Assembly (NCBI RefSeq): GCF_015832195.1
Contig: NC_052016.1
Location: forward strand, 82,311,047-82,375,046
Source of the DNA: Motacilla alba alba
Lineage: Eukaryota; Chordata; Aves; Passeriformes; Motacillidae
DNA: 64,000 nt
Direction: 5' to 3'
The notes below the pieces were generated by a model. That model saw only the letters and a list, made by a program, of their open reading frames with translations, was not told the DNA's origin and did no database searches. Position 1 is the stretch's first letter. The number at the start of each line of letters is the position of its first letter. The translations under genes and the position numbers were made by a program. Below, piece after piece: positions 27,724-39,517 of the stretch.

Positions 27724-30280
27724 GAATTATGAAATAAGAATATATACAGTGCAGAAAAGAAAAATTTTTATTATTACTGCTCAATAAATATTTTTTTCAA
27801 ATCAATGGCCACATGTTTAAAGATTGGGATAATGCTGCTTAATGGACTTAAATGAAAATTAGTTTAATATTCAGAAAATTTCTTTCAAGTATTATATGCA
27901 GTGTAAATAAATAATTGTAATACTTTCTGACAATCCTGCATCTAACTATTACTTATAAAATTTATTTTACATATACAAAGAAATTAAAATACATTCAGGG
28001 TTTGGGGTTTTTTTGGGTTTTTTTGACAAGAAACTAACATCCATGATTCAGATTTTTAAATTTAATTTTACTCAACAAAGGAGGTCAAAACTGAAAACAT
28101 TTCCATCTGTTAGGGAAGCAGTGGTATGTTTATTTATATTCCTTTTTATTCTTTAATATTTTTATTTACTCATTTTCTAATGTAATTTTTTACCAATTGC
28201 GGTTTCTATACTGAGCCAAAGGCCAATGTTTTTACAAGTTATGGGTCAGCCTAATATATTTAAAGGATGTATAAGTTGTTCTGTTACAAAACAGAACAAA
28301 TTGCTTATCTCTTGGTCGTAAAACCTTGTATCAATGGATATCTCCATTCCTCAGGACTCCATTCAAAAGCTAAAAGGATGAGTTCACACACTTTTATAGC
28401 CTTACAATCCAGTTAATTATATTTCAAATCAGCTTATGAATTTTATAATTTTGTAACATGATTGTTTGGTTGTGGGTTTGATTTTTTCCCCCAAACTGTG
28501 ACTCCAAATAAATTTCTGTTGTATTTTAACTTTTTTTGGGTCTAAAAACATGAAAGTATATAGTGCTTCTCAAAGGGCTGAAACTAAAAATATCCAGTCT
28601 GTGTTCTCAGCTTGATCTTTGGACTGCTTATCCATTTAATTCTAAACAGACAGTTGATAAAAAGCAGAAATAACTGAAAGCACAAAGAATTTAGCGCAAT
28701 GCTGCTTTTTTTTTTTTCTGGATTTATTATTTAAATAATATGTTACTAATCCTGTGTTTCCACAGCAGCCTAAACTGATGTAAACACTGGCTGCTGCAGT
28801 CCCATTCTCTGCTGCATTTCTCATTCATGTGTTCCACCTCCCTTCTTGACCTGCCTTTGGGATTTGTTGCCCCCTTCATTTACCCATCTTGTATTCGGTG
28901 ACACAAAAAAACACAATTTGGGTCTCAGAAGGAACCACTGAGAACTGAATTGAGACCCAGAAAAGATGTATCAATTCATACTTGAGATTTTGGTTAGTGC
29001 AAAATTACAACAGCTGCAGCTATAGACTCATAGTCTGCATCTGGCTCTTCTTGGTTGCTCTTCTCTTTGCTGTTTTCTCCCCTTGAATTTTTGACTCTAT
29101 GGGGTCTAAAAGTCAGTTTAAAGAGGCTGTCATTATAGAGGCTTATCTCAATCTCCCAAGCTGTGGTAAGAATTCAGCCTAGGAAGTTAAATGGTGATTT
29201 ATATAGCAGGATATAAAACCTAGTGTTAATGAGCAGACTAGTTCATTTCATTCAAAGGAGATAGCTAGCTCTATCACTGATATTTGTTTTACCTTTTTTT
29301 TTTTTTGTGACACGCCATAACAACCATAAAAGCTAACCGAGCTGCTCATGTTGATGAAATGGCAAAAGAAGTGCACATATACAGTTATTTAAGACCATAA
29401 ATACGTACAAACCCATACACATTTGTTTTTATATATAAAAAGCTATATACACATATAGGTACACATTAGTAGAGCAGACAGTGGTTGTCTCAATACTCAT
29501 TGCATCTGAACTGTGCCTGAACTGTGTCTGCAGTTCTTACTGTTTGAGGACAAAGAAAGTAACTTCTCACAGTGTATTGGGTTTGCCTTTGAAATAAAAG
29601 CACAGAACTATTGACAAAAAGCTCACCTAACAGCAGAGCTGAGATTAGGTGCTGAGGGTTATTGTCTTCCTCTAGTCTCAAAGCTATGTGAAATGTCAGT
29701 TAATTGAAAATGGTAATTGTTCCACACAACAACATCAACTGTTTCATTCCAGGAAATGTGCTGCTCTTAAATTAATAGCCATCGATCCAGAGGTATTTCA
29801 TGATCCTTCTCCATCGTTTTCTCAAATTATCCAGCTATCAGTCCTTGGGAGAAAACCTATTTCACCATTTTTATTGACCATCCTTTACTGAGTGACCTGG
29901 CTTCCTGTTCAGATAGACTAAAATAGGTCTATCCATCTGAATGTTTGTCAGGCACACTGAGACACCTAACTTTCAAAACACCCCCTACTTTTTACTATAA
30001 ATACTCAGAATGAAAACCATTAAGTAATAGTACAAAGCAGTTACATGGTTATTACTGATTAATACAATGAAGTACACTCTCATGCTGGGAAATTGCCTTT
30101 GTGATAGTAAAAAATAGTTCCTTTCAATAGTGCATTTCAGTAAAATTTAAATTCCAGTTTGATTTCTGATGAAAGAATGCAGGTTATTTTGGTTTCTTTG
30201 TTTGCTGAAGGAATATATTTTTTTTCAACCTCTTTGAAAAACAAATGACAATATGTCTTTGTTATTACACAGAGAACAAT

Positions 30281-30296
30281 TGCAAAGGCCTTTGCA
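30281..30296. other. Perfect 16-bp palindrome
   Basis: TGCAAAGGCCTTTGCA is a perfect palindrome with no spacer. It lies just upstream of CTTTGAAAG-like sequence (about 30311-30320), which resembles a TCF/LEF-type site. A regulatory role is inference only. Confidence 0.6.
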
Positions 30297-33200
30297 TTCC
30301 TTAGCTGTTCCTTTGAAAGCTTAATAGAGAAATTAAGTGGTACAAAGGTGTTCCATTGAGGAGACAGTTAACCTTCTTTATATAGTCATTAAAAAAATCA
30401 AAAACTACCATTTAGATAAGCAGTTGAAAACATTTATTGAGATACAACTCAATGCTTTCTGTGTTTGCAGTTCAGTAAATTTTTTCTAGTAAATTTAAAA
30501 TTTAATTTCAAAATAAATTGCAAACTCTATCAATTAATAATCTTTGGAAGGCAACAGTCATATTTTTAAACCTTTCATTTCCATTTTAACTTGAAACAGT
30601 TTCACTTTCACTGATATATTAATACACTGTTGTCTATTCTTAATGTTTAGATTTCAAAGTGAAATTTGCATATAAAAATGATGGCAAAATTGTACAAAAA
30701 GTATAACATTTTAAAATAAATGTATAATAATATCAGTTATGCAGTGGCCTAGAAAATGTCTCCTTTAATCTCAGAAGAAAATACTGTACTTTTCTCTCTC
30801 CAAGGGCTTTTTCTTACCAGGGGATGCAATTTAATGTAGACTGAAACTGTTGTCAGCAGGAAAGAAAAAGCAGTCTTGGGTAATATGAGATACCTTTCTA
30901 TTGTTTCAAAAATAATAGGCTGGTTGCAAAGAGTTTCTCTGTGTGATCTTAAGTTGCTGTATTTTTGTCTTCTTTTATTTATTAATAGACAGTTTTATAT
31001 TAGAAATGGAAAGGGAAAATCTGATTAAAGTTTCTAGGACAGCTACAGTATAAAATCAGTTGAAATTACATTTCCACATAACATATATAATGACTTCTGA
31101 TATGTTATATACCAGTTTTAATGCTCAATCTGGTTTATAGTTAATAGAATCAAAAGGTATGTGAGCCAGGGAATATTTTAAGAAAAAAAAATTTAGCAGC
31201 TCAGAGGGACCGAAAAAGATCCTTAGGCATATGGGGCTAAGCAAATGAAAGTGAAAATTACTTGAGTGAAGAAACATAAAGGACTCAAACTAACTACAGA
31301 AGGTAAGCATATTTTTGCATCATTTATACTTGTGACAGTGAACATATGCAGAGTTTGCATCCCATTCCTTGCCATTTTGTACATACTTTCTTTTTCAGTG
31401 AATTTCAGCTGCATAGTTGGAAAGTAAGCGTGAATCAGAAATAACTGAATAAATTATTTGGTGGTTATGCAATGAAGGGTAGTTTTGGTCATAGAGGCAA
31501 AAGTTCCCCTTCAAAATCAACTTTTTTTTTTAGATCTTGTGTCAGATTTGTCTCCCTCCTCTATTTTATTCCATTTCAAAATCTAAGCTTGACCATCAGT
31601 GTTTCATTTTTGTTTTTATTAAAAGAACCCAGGAAACACGGGTCCTTTGAAATTATTGAATCTTCAACATTGTCCTGCATTTGCCACTCTAAACCCACAT
31701 TATTCCAAAAGGTTACCTGTTTTTTGAGAGCTTTTGAAAATTTGAACCATGGACAAATTTGTACAGCAATGATACTCAATTTGAAATCTATGAAAATATT
31801 TGAATATGTAAGCATAGCTGTAAGTGTGTTGCTGTCACAAGCCTTACTAAGCCTTGAAGATCCCAGCCATTTCCAGCCTTTTATCTCTTTAAAGCTTATA
31901 TTAGCAGCTAAAGCCTGTCTCTCTCAAGTGATTTCACATTAAAATATCATAAAAATAACATTAATTATAGAGATGAGGATTACAGATGTAGATAACAGCT
32001 GAACATTGAAAGTGCTAAGCAGATCTGCAAGATAGCAGTAATGACTTAATTAAAACAAAATGCATCTGTATCTGAGCACAGCAATAAAGGAAAAAGAGGC
32101 AATCCACAGTAACAAAAACATGAGCGATTCAGCTGAAGTATGTAAGAGTAGTGAGCAATAGATTGGCTCATGTAAGTCTAATTTATGCCAACCTTAAACA
32201 TTAGCATTCCAATGGCTGCCAGAAATTTAGAACATGTTATCTTTTGAGTGCCAGGTAGTTTAGAGGGTAACTACCAATTACCCATAAACTGAGTCATAAC
32301 AGAAATGACTTAATGTTCTATTCCCTCCCATGGCCAAGCTGGCTCCAATACCTTTGCAACAGACTTCGTTAACTGTGCTTCCTGATCTAAAGGGAAGCTG
32401 TCCTTTCCTGCTTATCAAACGGACTGAAATGACCTCAACAGGGAATAAAGTTTGTGCCAAGAAGCAGAGGAGCATTGAGGCCTGTTCATACCAGGTGATA
32501 TTCTATCTGGTGCATATGGCCCACACTTGGCCCACACAAAGCTCATCTCCAGTCCAGGCCTGGTTCTAAGAAACCCTCATATGCCGTATTCTGCACGTTC
32601 TGAAAATCCAACCATTTGTAGTCTATATGGAATAGCATTAGTGTTTTTAAAAATACATTAAATTCCTGTGACAAAGCTTAAAGGGAGCTGCATTTTCTCT
32701 CCCTGGTGTGGAGGGGACAAAAAACAGATTCCCTTCTTGTCAACTTTTCCTACATAGTTTTTAGATGGAAAAGGCCACGGATAAATTCTCACTGGAGGTA
32801 CAAACAGCAGTATTTACAGTTGTTATAATAATCATAACTACCATTTTTACCAGCCCGCTTCTATCACAAACCGTGAAACCTGATTCAATAAGGTGCCTAA
32901 TACAAAACCCTTCTCTTTTTTTTTAAATTGGAGACCAATTGCTTTCTTTTGACCATGTAATATCTTCCTCTTAATGAAGAGGAGCAATAGCCTGACTGAA
33001 TCATGGCAGCAGTAGGCTTTGGCTGCATTAGTCCATACTGTAAGCTGTTTGTAAGGAAATTAATTGTCTATTTTATGTCTCATATTGATGTTGGTCAAGT
33101 AGAATTGATATACTGCATTAACATCCAAAATGGCTGATTCTGCATGGATATGTATTGTTTTCACGCAAACAATAAAATTATCACTTAAAATCATAGAAAC

Positions 33201-33320
33201 TAAGTTAAGTGGAATTTACATCATTTTGATGGGACTCTACAGATGTTTACAGATAAGAGACTAGAAAAGGGAGCTTTAATTTGCATGTAGTGTACACGTT
33301 TCATTTTACCATTAATTAGT

Positions 33321-33375
33321 AGACTTATATTTATACTTATTTATTTATACTTATATTTATACTTATATAGACTTA
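33321..33375 (+). repeat. Degenerate ACTTATATTT-type tandem repeat
   Basis: Imperfect repeated units of ACTTATATTTAT / ACTTATTTATTTAT in a stretch of about 55 bp. Confidence 0.75.
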
Positions 33376-33818
33376 CATAATTGATATAGAAATCTGCATT
33401 GGCTAAGGGCTTTTTTCTAAAGTGAAAACACTACACACTGTATTCAAGTCACAAATTTTCACTAAAATTATACTAATACTTTTCCCTCCCTGAAATATTT
33501 ATCTTCACTGGAGGAAAAAAAAATGTTTCCTTCACTTATATATGTGTCTGCCTATTCCGGATCTCATATTATGTTCTTAAACTATTAAAAATTATTTTAA
33601 TGTGCGAAAGGTTTAATTGCCTTTGCAAGAGATAATGCAATTTTCTTCCCCTGCTATAAAAAAAACTTCACTATTTTATCTGAAAGGCTCTCTGAAAAAT
33701 GACAGTTTAAAATTACAGAAAATGTTTTCATGTAAATAAGAAGTTACTTTATCTAAGAAAATAAAAATTAAAAAATATTTTTTAGTCCACTAGTTTTCAT
33801 GACGTTTGATCTTGCAGT

Positions 33819-33852
33819 CATTATCTAAACTCATACATTATCTAAACTCATA
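33819..33852 (+). repeat. 17-bp perfect tandem duplication
   Basis: CATTATCTAAACTCATA occurs twice head to tail (33819-33835 and 33836-33852) with no difference. Confidence 0.93.
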
Positions 33853-35427
33853 CATAAATTCACTGAATTTAATTTCTTTTAAATTCAGAGAAAAGCTCTG
33901 TATGACTAGGTGAATATAAAAAAAGTTTAGATCACTAGCTAGTGGAAAAAGTGCAGATGATGCCTAGACAGCTAGGTCTGCAATTAGTTAAATAAAAGTT
34001 CGTGTTTGAAAGAAATATGAAAACTGAAAATATTTGTTTGGCTGCTGTCTGTAGATGAATGAGAAGGAAACCAGCTGTGTTGAACAAAATAATGGAAATT
34101 AATTGTAGCACCCCTCAATTCTGAGAGAGACTGAATATGCAAAATATGCAGCATTTCCACTGTCACTGAGAGCTCCCTCTCTGGAAGACACACTTAAGTA
34201 AACTTTAGTTTTCCATCCGTCTTTCCTGTTCAGCACAATTACTTTGCTAGGGTAGCTGAACTGCATGGTCTTTTTCATACTAAGCAGTAAGGTCCAACTT
34301 TCCTCCTTTTTGATATTGACAGTGTCATTTTATTGAGAGAATGAGATTTTTGGTGCAGTATACTCTGATAGAATATCAATTGGATCCCATTCAACGGCTA
34401 TTTCAGAGCTACTTCATTTTCAAAATATCACTGAGGTGTAAGTTAATTAAATTACATAAATTCAAGTCAGTGATGGAAGAAGTAATATTTGATACAACTA
34501 GCTGTAATTTTTTACTGAAATCCCTATTAGGATAAAAGTATGATGACATATCACCAATGTAATTAATAGTCTTTTTATGAGTCATGGGAGAAAACATATC
34601 AAAAGTAAGTTAGCAGTTCCTAGGCAGGTAAGCAGGATCATTGCTGTTTCTTCTTTCTGTGCCTGTAGGGCAGAACTCAGTCAGACAGTAAAATTTAATG
34701 ATGTACAGTCTGATATTAACTGTGCATGTATTCATGGGTCATGGTAAAGAGTTTGTCAGAGGTGGCAGCTTGCCGCAGGTGTTTAATGTCACATGATCCA
34801 TAGTAAATGACTTGAAGCTCCCAAGTATCTACAACTAAAAATAATTCTGCTCTCTGCAAGTGCCCTCCAGAGCAGAATGGCTATCTGTCAGCACAAGATA
34901 CTGGGTAGTAATTGACTCTAGTTAGCACCATCTATGAGCCATTTCTCAAGGATAAAAAAGTGATAATGGCCAGCTCTGTCATTAGAAACCATGTTCTTAG
35001 CACTGGCTTAATTTTTAATATTTTCCCTTACCAGCAATGTAAAAAACTAGCTTCTATCTTTACCATGTGTAATGTAGAATTGCAAAAGTCCCCATATGTC
35101 AGACTTTAAACACAATAGCAATATTTTTAAGCTTCTTTGGATGTGTTTTCTGAGATAGAAGCTTTCTTCTTTTTCCCATTTATCCCCTTAATTGAGACTG
35201 GAAAGTTTTCCTTCAGCTTCCATGCACATCATACCCAAAGCAAACGATGGGGTGGGGGACATTGGAGATTTTGCATCATTGATGGTGCTAAGCACATTTG
35301 AAAATTCAATCTTTTGAAAATTTACAGTTGACCTAAAACTTGACAACTTGCGTGCTTCTAGAATTTCTAGTGCAGCTTCTTGCTTCCGGTTCTACTTAGA
35401 ATTGAGAAAAGCAGTAATGCAAAGCTG

Positions 35428-35444
35428 AAAAAAAAAAAAAAAAA
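35428..35444 (+). repeat. A(17) homopolymer
   Basis: A run of 17 A following GCTG. No retroposon body is recognised. Confidence 0.85.
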
Positions 35445-35859
35445 GGTAGAAAGAGTTCTAGTACTTTGAAAAATATCAAGTGTTCTTTATTTTTTTAACA
35501 GCAACCATAAAACATATCTTACTTCACATTATCTATCTTACTCAGCCCAGCACAGAATCCAGAATAATTTACTGTATAAGATCCCAATTTCCAATTTATG
35601 ATTTTAAATTTAAAAGAAACTTACAAGCATACAATAATTTTGAAATCATAAGTTTCTATTCAGAAACAGCACTACTAAGTTTAAAAATATGTCAAATGCT
35701 ATGGGAGTTTTCAGTGTGAAAACTTCTAAAATGTATAAATGATTAACCAGATTTCAGCTGTGTTTCTCTCTAAGACAGACAAGGACACCTTGTTGTGCAA
35801 ACCAGCATTCACCTCTGTCATCCCAACACTGGCAAGGGGAAATACAGTAGACCTGCAGC

Positions 35860-36464
35860 ATCTTTAGCGCTCAGTGCCTGCAAAAGCATCACAAACTGGT
35901 CAAGGGATGTGTCTGTCCTGCTCTACTCCATGCTGCTGTGCTCTCACATAGCATCTCAAGTGCAGTTTTGGAGACCACAATATATATTAAGATATAAAGC
36001 TATTAGAGGGCATCGAAAGGAGGGCAACAAAGATGGTGAAGGGTCTAGAGGGGAGGCTGTGTGAGGAGCTGCTCACTTGATCTGTTCAGCCTGGGAAAGA
36101 GGAGACTGAAGGGACACCTCATTGCAACCTGCAACTTCTTCATGGAAGGGGAGGGGCAGACACTGATCTCTTCTCTGTGATGACCAGTGACAGGATGCAA
36201 GGGAATGGCTTGAAGTTGTGTCAGTGGAGGTTTACGTGGGATAGCAAGAAAAAAGTTCTTCACCAAGAGGGTGGTTGGGCACTAGAACAGGCTCCCCAGA
36301 GAAGTGGTCACAGCACCAGCCTGACAGAGTCCAAGAAATATTTGGACAATGCTCTCAGACACAATGGTATGATTCTTGGGGCTGTCCTGGGCAGTGACAG
36401 GAATTGGACTTTGATGATTCTTGTTTGTCTCTTCCAGCTCAGGATGTACTGAGATTCTATGACA
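35860..36464 (+). mobile_element. CR1 LINE fragment, sense, about 600 bp, with 3' tail
   Basis: A sense-strand CR1 3' part. Signature stretches in order are 'cagttttggagaccacaatat', 'catcgaaaggagggcaacaaagatggtgaagggtctagag', 'cagcctgggaaagaggagactgaagggacacctcattgcaacctgcaacttc', 'atgaccagtgacaggatgcaagggaatggc', 'gttcttcaccaagagggtggttgggcactagaacaggctccccagagaagtgg', then 'cttccagctcaggatgtactgagattctatga' at the tail. It is 5'-truncated and inactive; the start is uncertain within about 60 bp. Frames across it on both strands are by-products. Confidence 0.94.
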
Positions 36465-39188
36465 ATACAATAAACCTCTATAGCAAAACTGACTGTCATA
36501 TTTGCAGTGAGTTAATATGTCAGTGTGTCTGAATAGCATGAAATTCCTTCGCCATCTCTGCACCATGTCATTTCACTAGAGCATATTTGGAACTTGCTTG
36601 CCCTGCTTTCAGTGGAAACCTAGATATCAGACATCCTCTGATATCTAGAAATCTGGCAGATCTCTTCCCAAAGATCAATGCATAAGGTTGACATTCTTTT
36701 AAGACAGGGAATATACTGAGTATATTGAGACTTTCAAATTTAAGTGTCAGAAGTTGAATGCCTGTGCACATGCTCAGTTACAAGATGTGCAAATGCAGGT
36801 TCCAGTCAATGGCAAAGGAAAAAACACCACCAGAAGAAGTCGAGATTAAGTGCCCCGAATTGTTCTGACTGTCCTAAGGAATGTTTTAGCAGTTAGTGAA
36901 GTAACAATAAAAAGAAAGATTATTGACAACAGAAAGCTTCCTACCTTCATCTGGCAAGGAAACCTTAATGTGAATATTGTACCGCAAAGCTCTTTCAAGC
37001 AGAGCAAACAGACACGTTTTCCTTTTAATGTGAAGGCATGAACTGGTGCTACTCCTTGTACAGCACATGTAATTTAGGAAAGTTTCTTTTTTCAGCTGCC
37101 TCAATAGGTGATTGGAATTGATAGACCACTCCAGAGATTTTAGGTCTATTAAATTATTCCCTTAAGGGGTAACTGGCTAGGGAGGAAAACCTTGGTAATT
37201 AAGACTGTGAATTAGATGCTTCAGTTAAGAAGATCGAACACAAGCTAAGGCAATTTAAAGAAAAAAAGTATAAAACATAACAGCTAAGAGAAGGTATTAA
37301 TACTGTATATGGAAATATACACATGAGCTGGATTCTTTTTCACCATAATGGAAAAAAAAATATTCTAATATAAGCATAATGCATAAATTTTAGAGATACT
37401 TCAGGCTGACAAAACTTGTGAAATGGTATTTGTATATGTACCTAATCTTTCATCTGATTTGTAAAATTTGTGTTACTGAATTTCCAGTCATTCTTTACTA
37501 TGACTGTGAATAGGGTCACATAGACTGGGATATCAGTTGCAAAAAGTTTATGGTCTGAGTAACAGGGGAAAGGTAAATAATTACTTCTTGGCCTTTGCTA
37601 GTGAAGTTTATGACATAAAACATGTTACTTACAGATCTTGACAAATTTTATATATGCAAATATAGATATTTATATATAAACACATATATATAAATTTAAG
37701 AAAGGGTCTTTTTCAATTTGAAACCAAATGTGACCTTTAAAAAAAAAGAGGGGAGGTGGGAGAAATGATTAATGGTCTTAATTAATATGTAGAATAGGCG
37801 AGCTGGAAAGGTTACAAGTTAAATAATTTTTCTGCCTGTAAATGCAAATAGTTCTTCACATAGTTGGTTATGCAACACTAATGCAGGAATATTTGCAAAT
37901 ATTTTCACAAATCCTATTCAAAAGCTGCAAAATGCCAACACATACTGTTGGTCAGTAAACAGACTGGAAGACACAGAGGGCAGTGTGCAATTATAAGTCA
38001 AGGAAGGAGTCAGAAGGCTAATGTTAGGAGTGACAGGAGGTGGAACAGAGCCAAGGAACTGCAGAAAAATTATATATTAATATATTAGAGATCTGTGGAT
38101 AAAAATCTTGACAGAGTCTTCTTTCACAACTTCTGCATGCTAAATTTCTACTGCTAGTCTGTTGCTATTAGAGACCTTGCTTCCTGTAAATTCTTGGAAG
38201 TTGTATGAGGGTAGAAACCTTCTTTATTCAATCAATCACTTTCAGTACTTTTTGATAAGAACAATTAAGTGAAGTGAATTAAAATATTTTGACTGGATTT
38301 TCTTTTGTTATTACACTGTGGTGTTTATAGACAGGCTTTGCAGATGTGCTCATAATCTAATATTGAAACAGAAGCAAAAAGTTGTATAGGCCAGCTGTTC
38401 CATAGAAATGCATATAAAAGTTGTAGTTGCTACATCAGAATCTGGAGAAGTGTACAACAATTTCATATTTCAGAATATTTCAGAAATATTGGAAAAGGGA
38501 AGCAGAAAATAATATTTTAAGGTGCATTGTAGACTCTGTGATCTTGAAACACACAGTAAGGGAAAGGTTTAAAGACAATTTTGTAGATTGTCTTTAGGAG
38601 TGCATGCATTTGCATAATGTAATTTGGAAGATATTGACTGTGCAACTTTCTTCGCTCTAAATAGATCTTCTATTAATATACTGATTCTTTTAATAATGAT
38701 TTCACTCTGCTTGTATAGTTTTATATAGTTACAGCTGTAACTGTAATTCAATGTACCTGAATTTCACAGTGGGGTGAGAAGCAGATCTTTCCAGAAGACT
38801 AAACACAGTCTGAGTGCTGTGTTTAACCTGACCATGAATTTTTTAGAAGTCTTGCAGGCAGTTTTTCTGTGGAAAATATGGTTCTGCAGTCGCATAGTCT
38901 ATTATTTTCAAAGAGTTGGAAAAACAAATGTAAGACTTCTCTGGGTGCAGCAAAATCAGCTGGCAAAGAGATATTACCAGGGAAAGGTGTCAACTGGTAG
39001 GAAAAGTAAAGACAGAAAACAGAAGGCACTGTAATCTAAATGTCTAATTACAGATGTTTGTAATCTGTTCACAACAGATCTGTTCACAACTTTGATCATA
39101 CATGATACATCCTTCCCCAGCACACCCCTTTGAGCAGTGAAACTACTATTTCATCTTTGTACATTTGCCTAATACAACCTGGCTAGTC
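36465..39188. other. Unique AT-rich noncoding sequence
   Basis: No gene or transposon is recognised. It contains a short perfect hairpin at 36620-36648 and small AT-rich low-complexity runs near 37655-37695. Confidence 0.55.
36620..36648. other. Perfect 11-bp inverted repeat, 7-nt loop
   Basis: The left arm CTAGATATCAG (36620-36630) and right arm CTGATATCTAG (36638-36648) are exact reverse complements around ACATCCT. The stem is too short for a pre-miRNA. It is probably a chance or templated-mutation quasi-palindrome. Confidence 0.8.
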
Positions 39189-39517
39189 TGTGTTGATGCA
39201 GGGTGACACAGAGTCCCCAGGCAGTGCAAAGGAGAGCCACTTAATTGCAAAAAAACAGTTTTGCAATTCAAGCAGTTAGGCAGTTACCAGTTTACATGGT
39301 TTTAAGGCACAACGAGCCCAACCACCATACACCACGATGTGGACGCGCAGCCGTCACGAGTCACGCAGCACGTCTCTCACGTCTCTCTGCCCCTCCCTAT
39401 TCCAACTGAGTCACTCTCCCATAGCTCCTTTCTACTTAGCCTAAGTAGCAGGCCTGAGCCATGATTTTACAAGGGTAACAAGGCCCTTATTTTATAAGGC
39501 TTTACCTATATGCAGCA
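39189..39517 (-). mobile_element. Probable solo LTR of an endogenous retrovirus (329 bp, minus strand)
   Basis: The segment is bounded by TG (TGTGTTGATG) and CA (TATGCAGCA). It is flanked by near-identical 6-bp sequences: CTAGTC at 39183-39188 and GTAGTC at 39518-39523, with one mismatch. It is markedly richer in CpG (39341-39400) than its surroundings. In minus-strand reading the 3' part holds GCAATTAAGTGGCTCTCC, a decayed form of an AATAAA poly(A) signal followed by a short U5-like end. No gag, pol or env sequence is adjacent, so it would be a solo LTR made by recombination. A 6-bp target duplication fits class II (alpha/beta-type) ERVs. The family name is not known to me. Confidence 0.62.

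Larger units (their letters stand above)
25898..35859. other. Unique AT-rich noncoding sequence
   Basis: About 10 kb with no recognisable exon or transposon. It contains A runs at 27708-27723 and 35428-35444, a 17-bp tandem duplication at 33819-33852, a degenerate ACTTATATTT-like repeat at 33321-33375, and some unique patches that look like conserved noncoding elements (see findings). The longest frame (31472-31942, plus, 156 codons) shows no domain. Confidence 0.5.

Noticed and set aside
31472..31942. Longest open frame (156 codons, plus strand)
   Set aside because: No domain, no recognisable homology, residue composition typical of translated AT-rich DNA, and a competing frame on the other strand. 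Length is expected by chance in 64 kb.
36620..36648. Possible microRNA hairpin
   Set aside because: The stem is only 11 bp, far below pre-miRNA length; flanking sequence does not extend the pairing.
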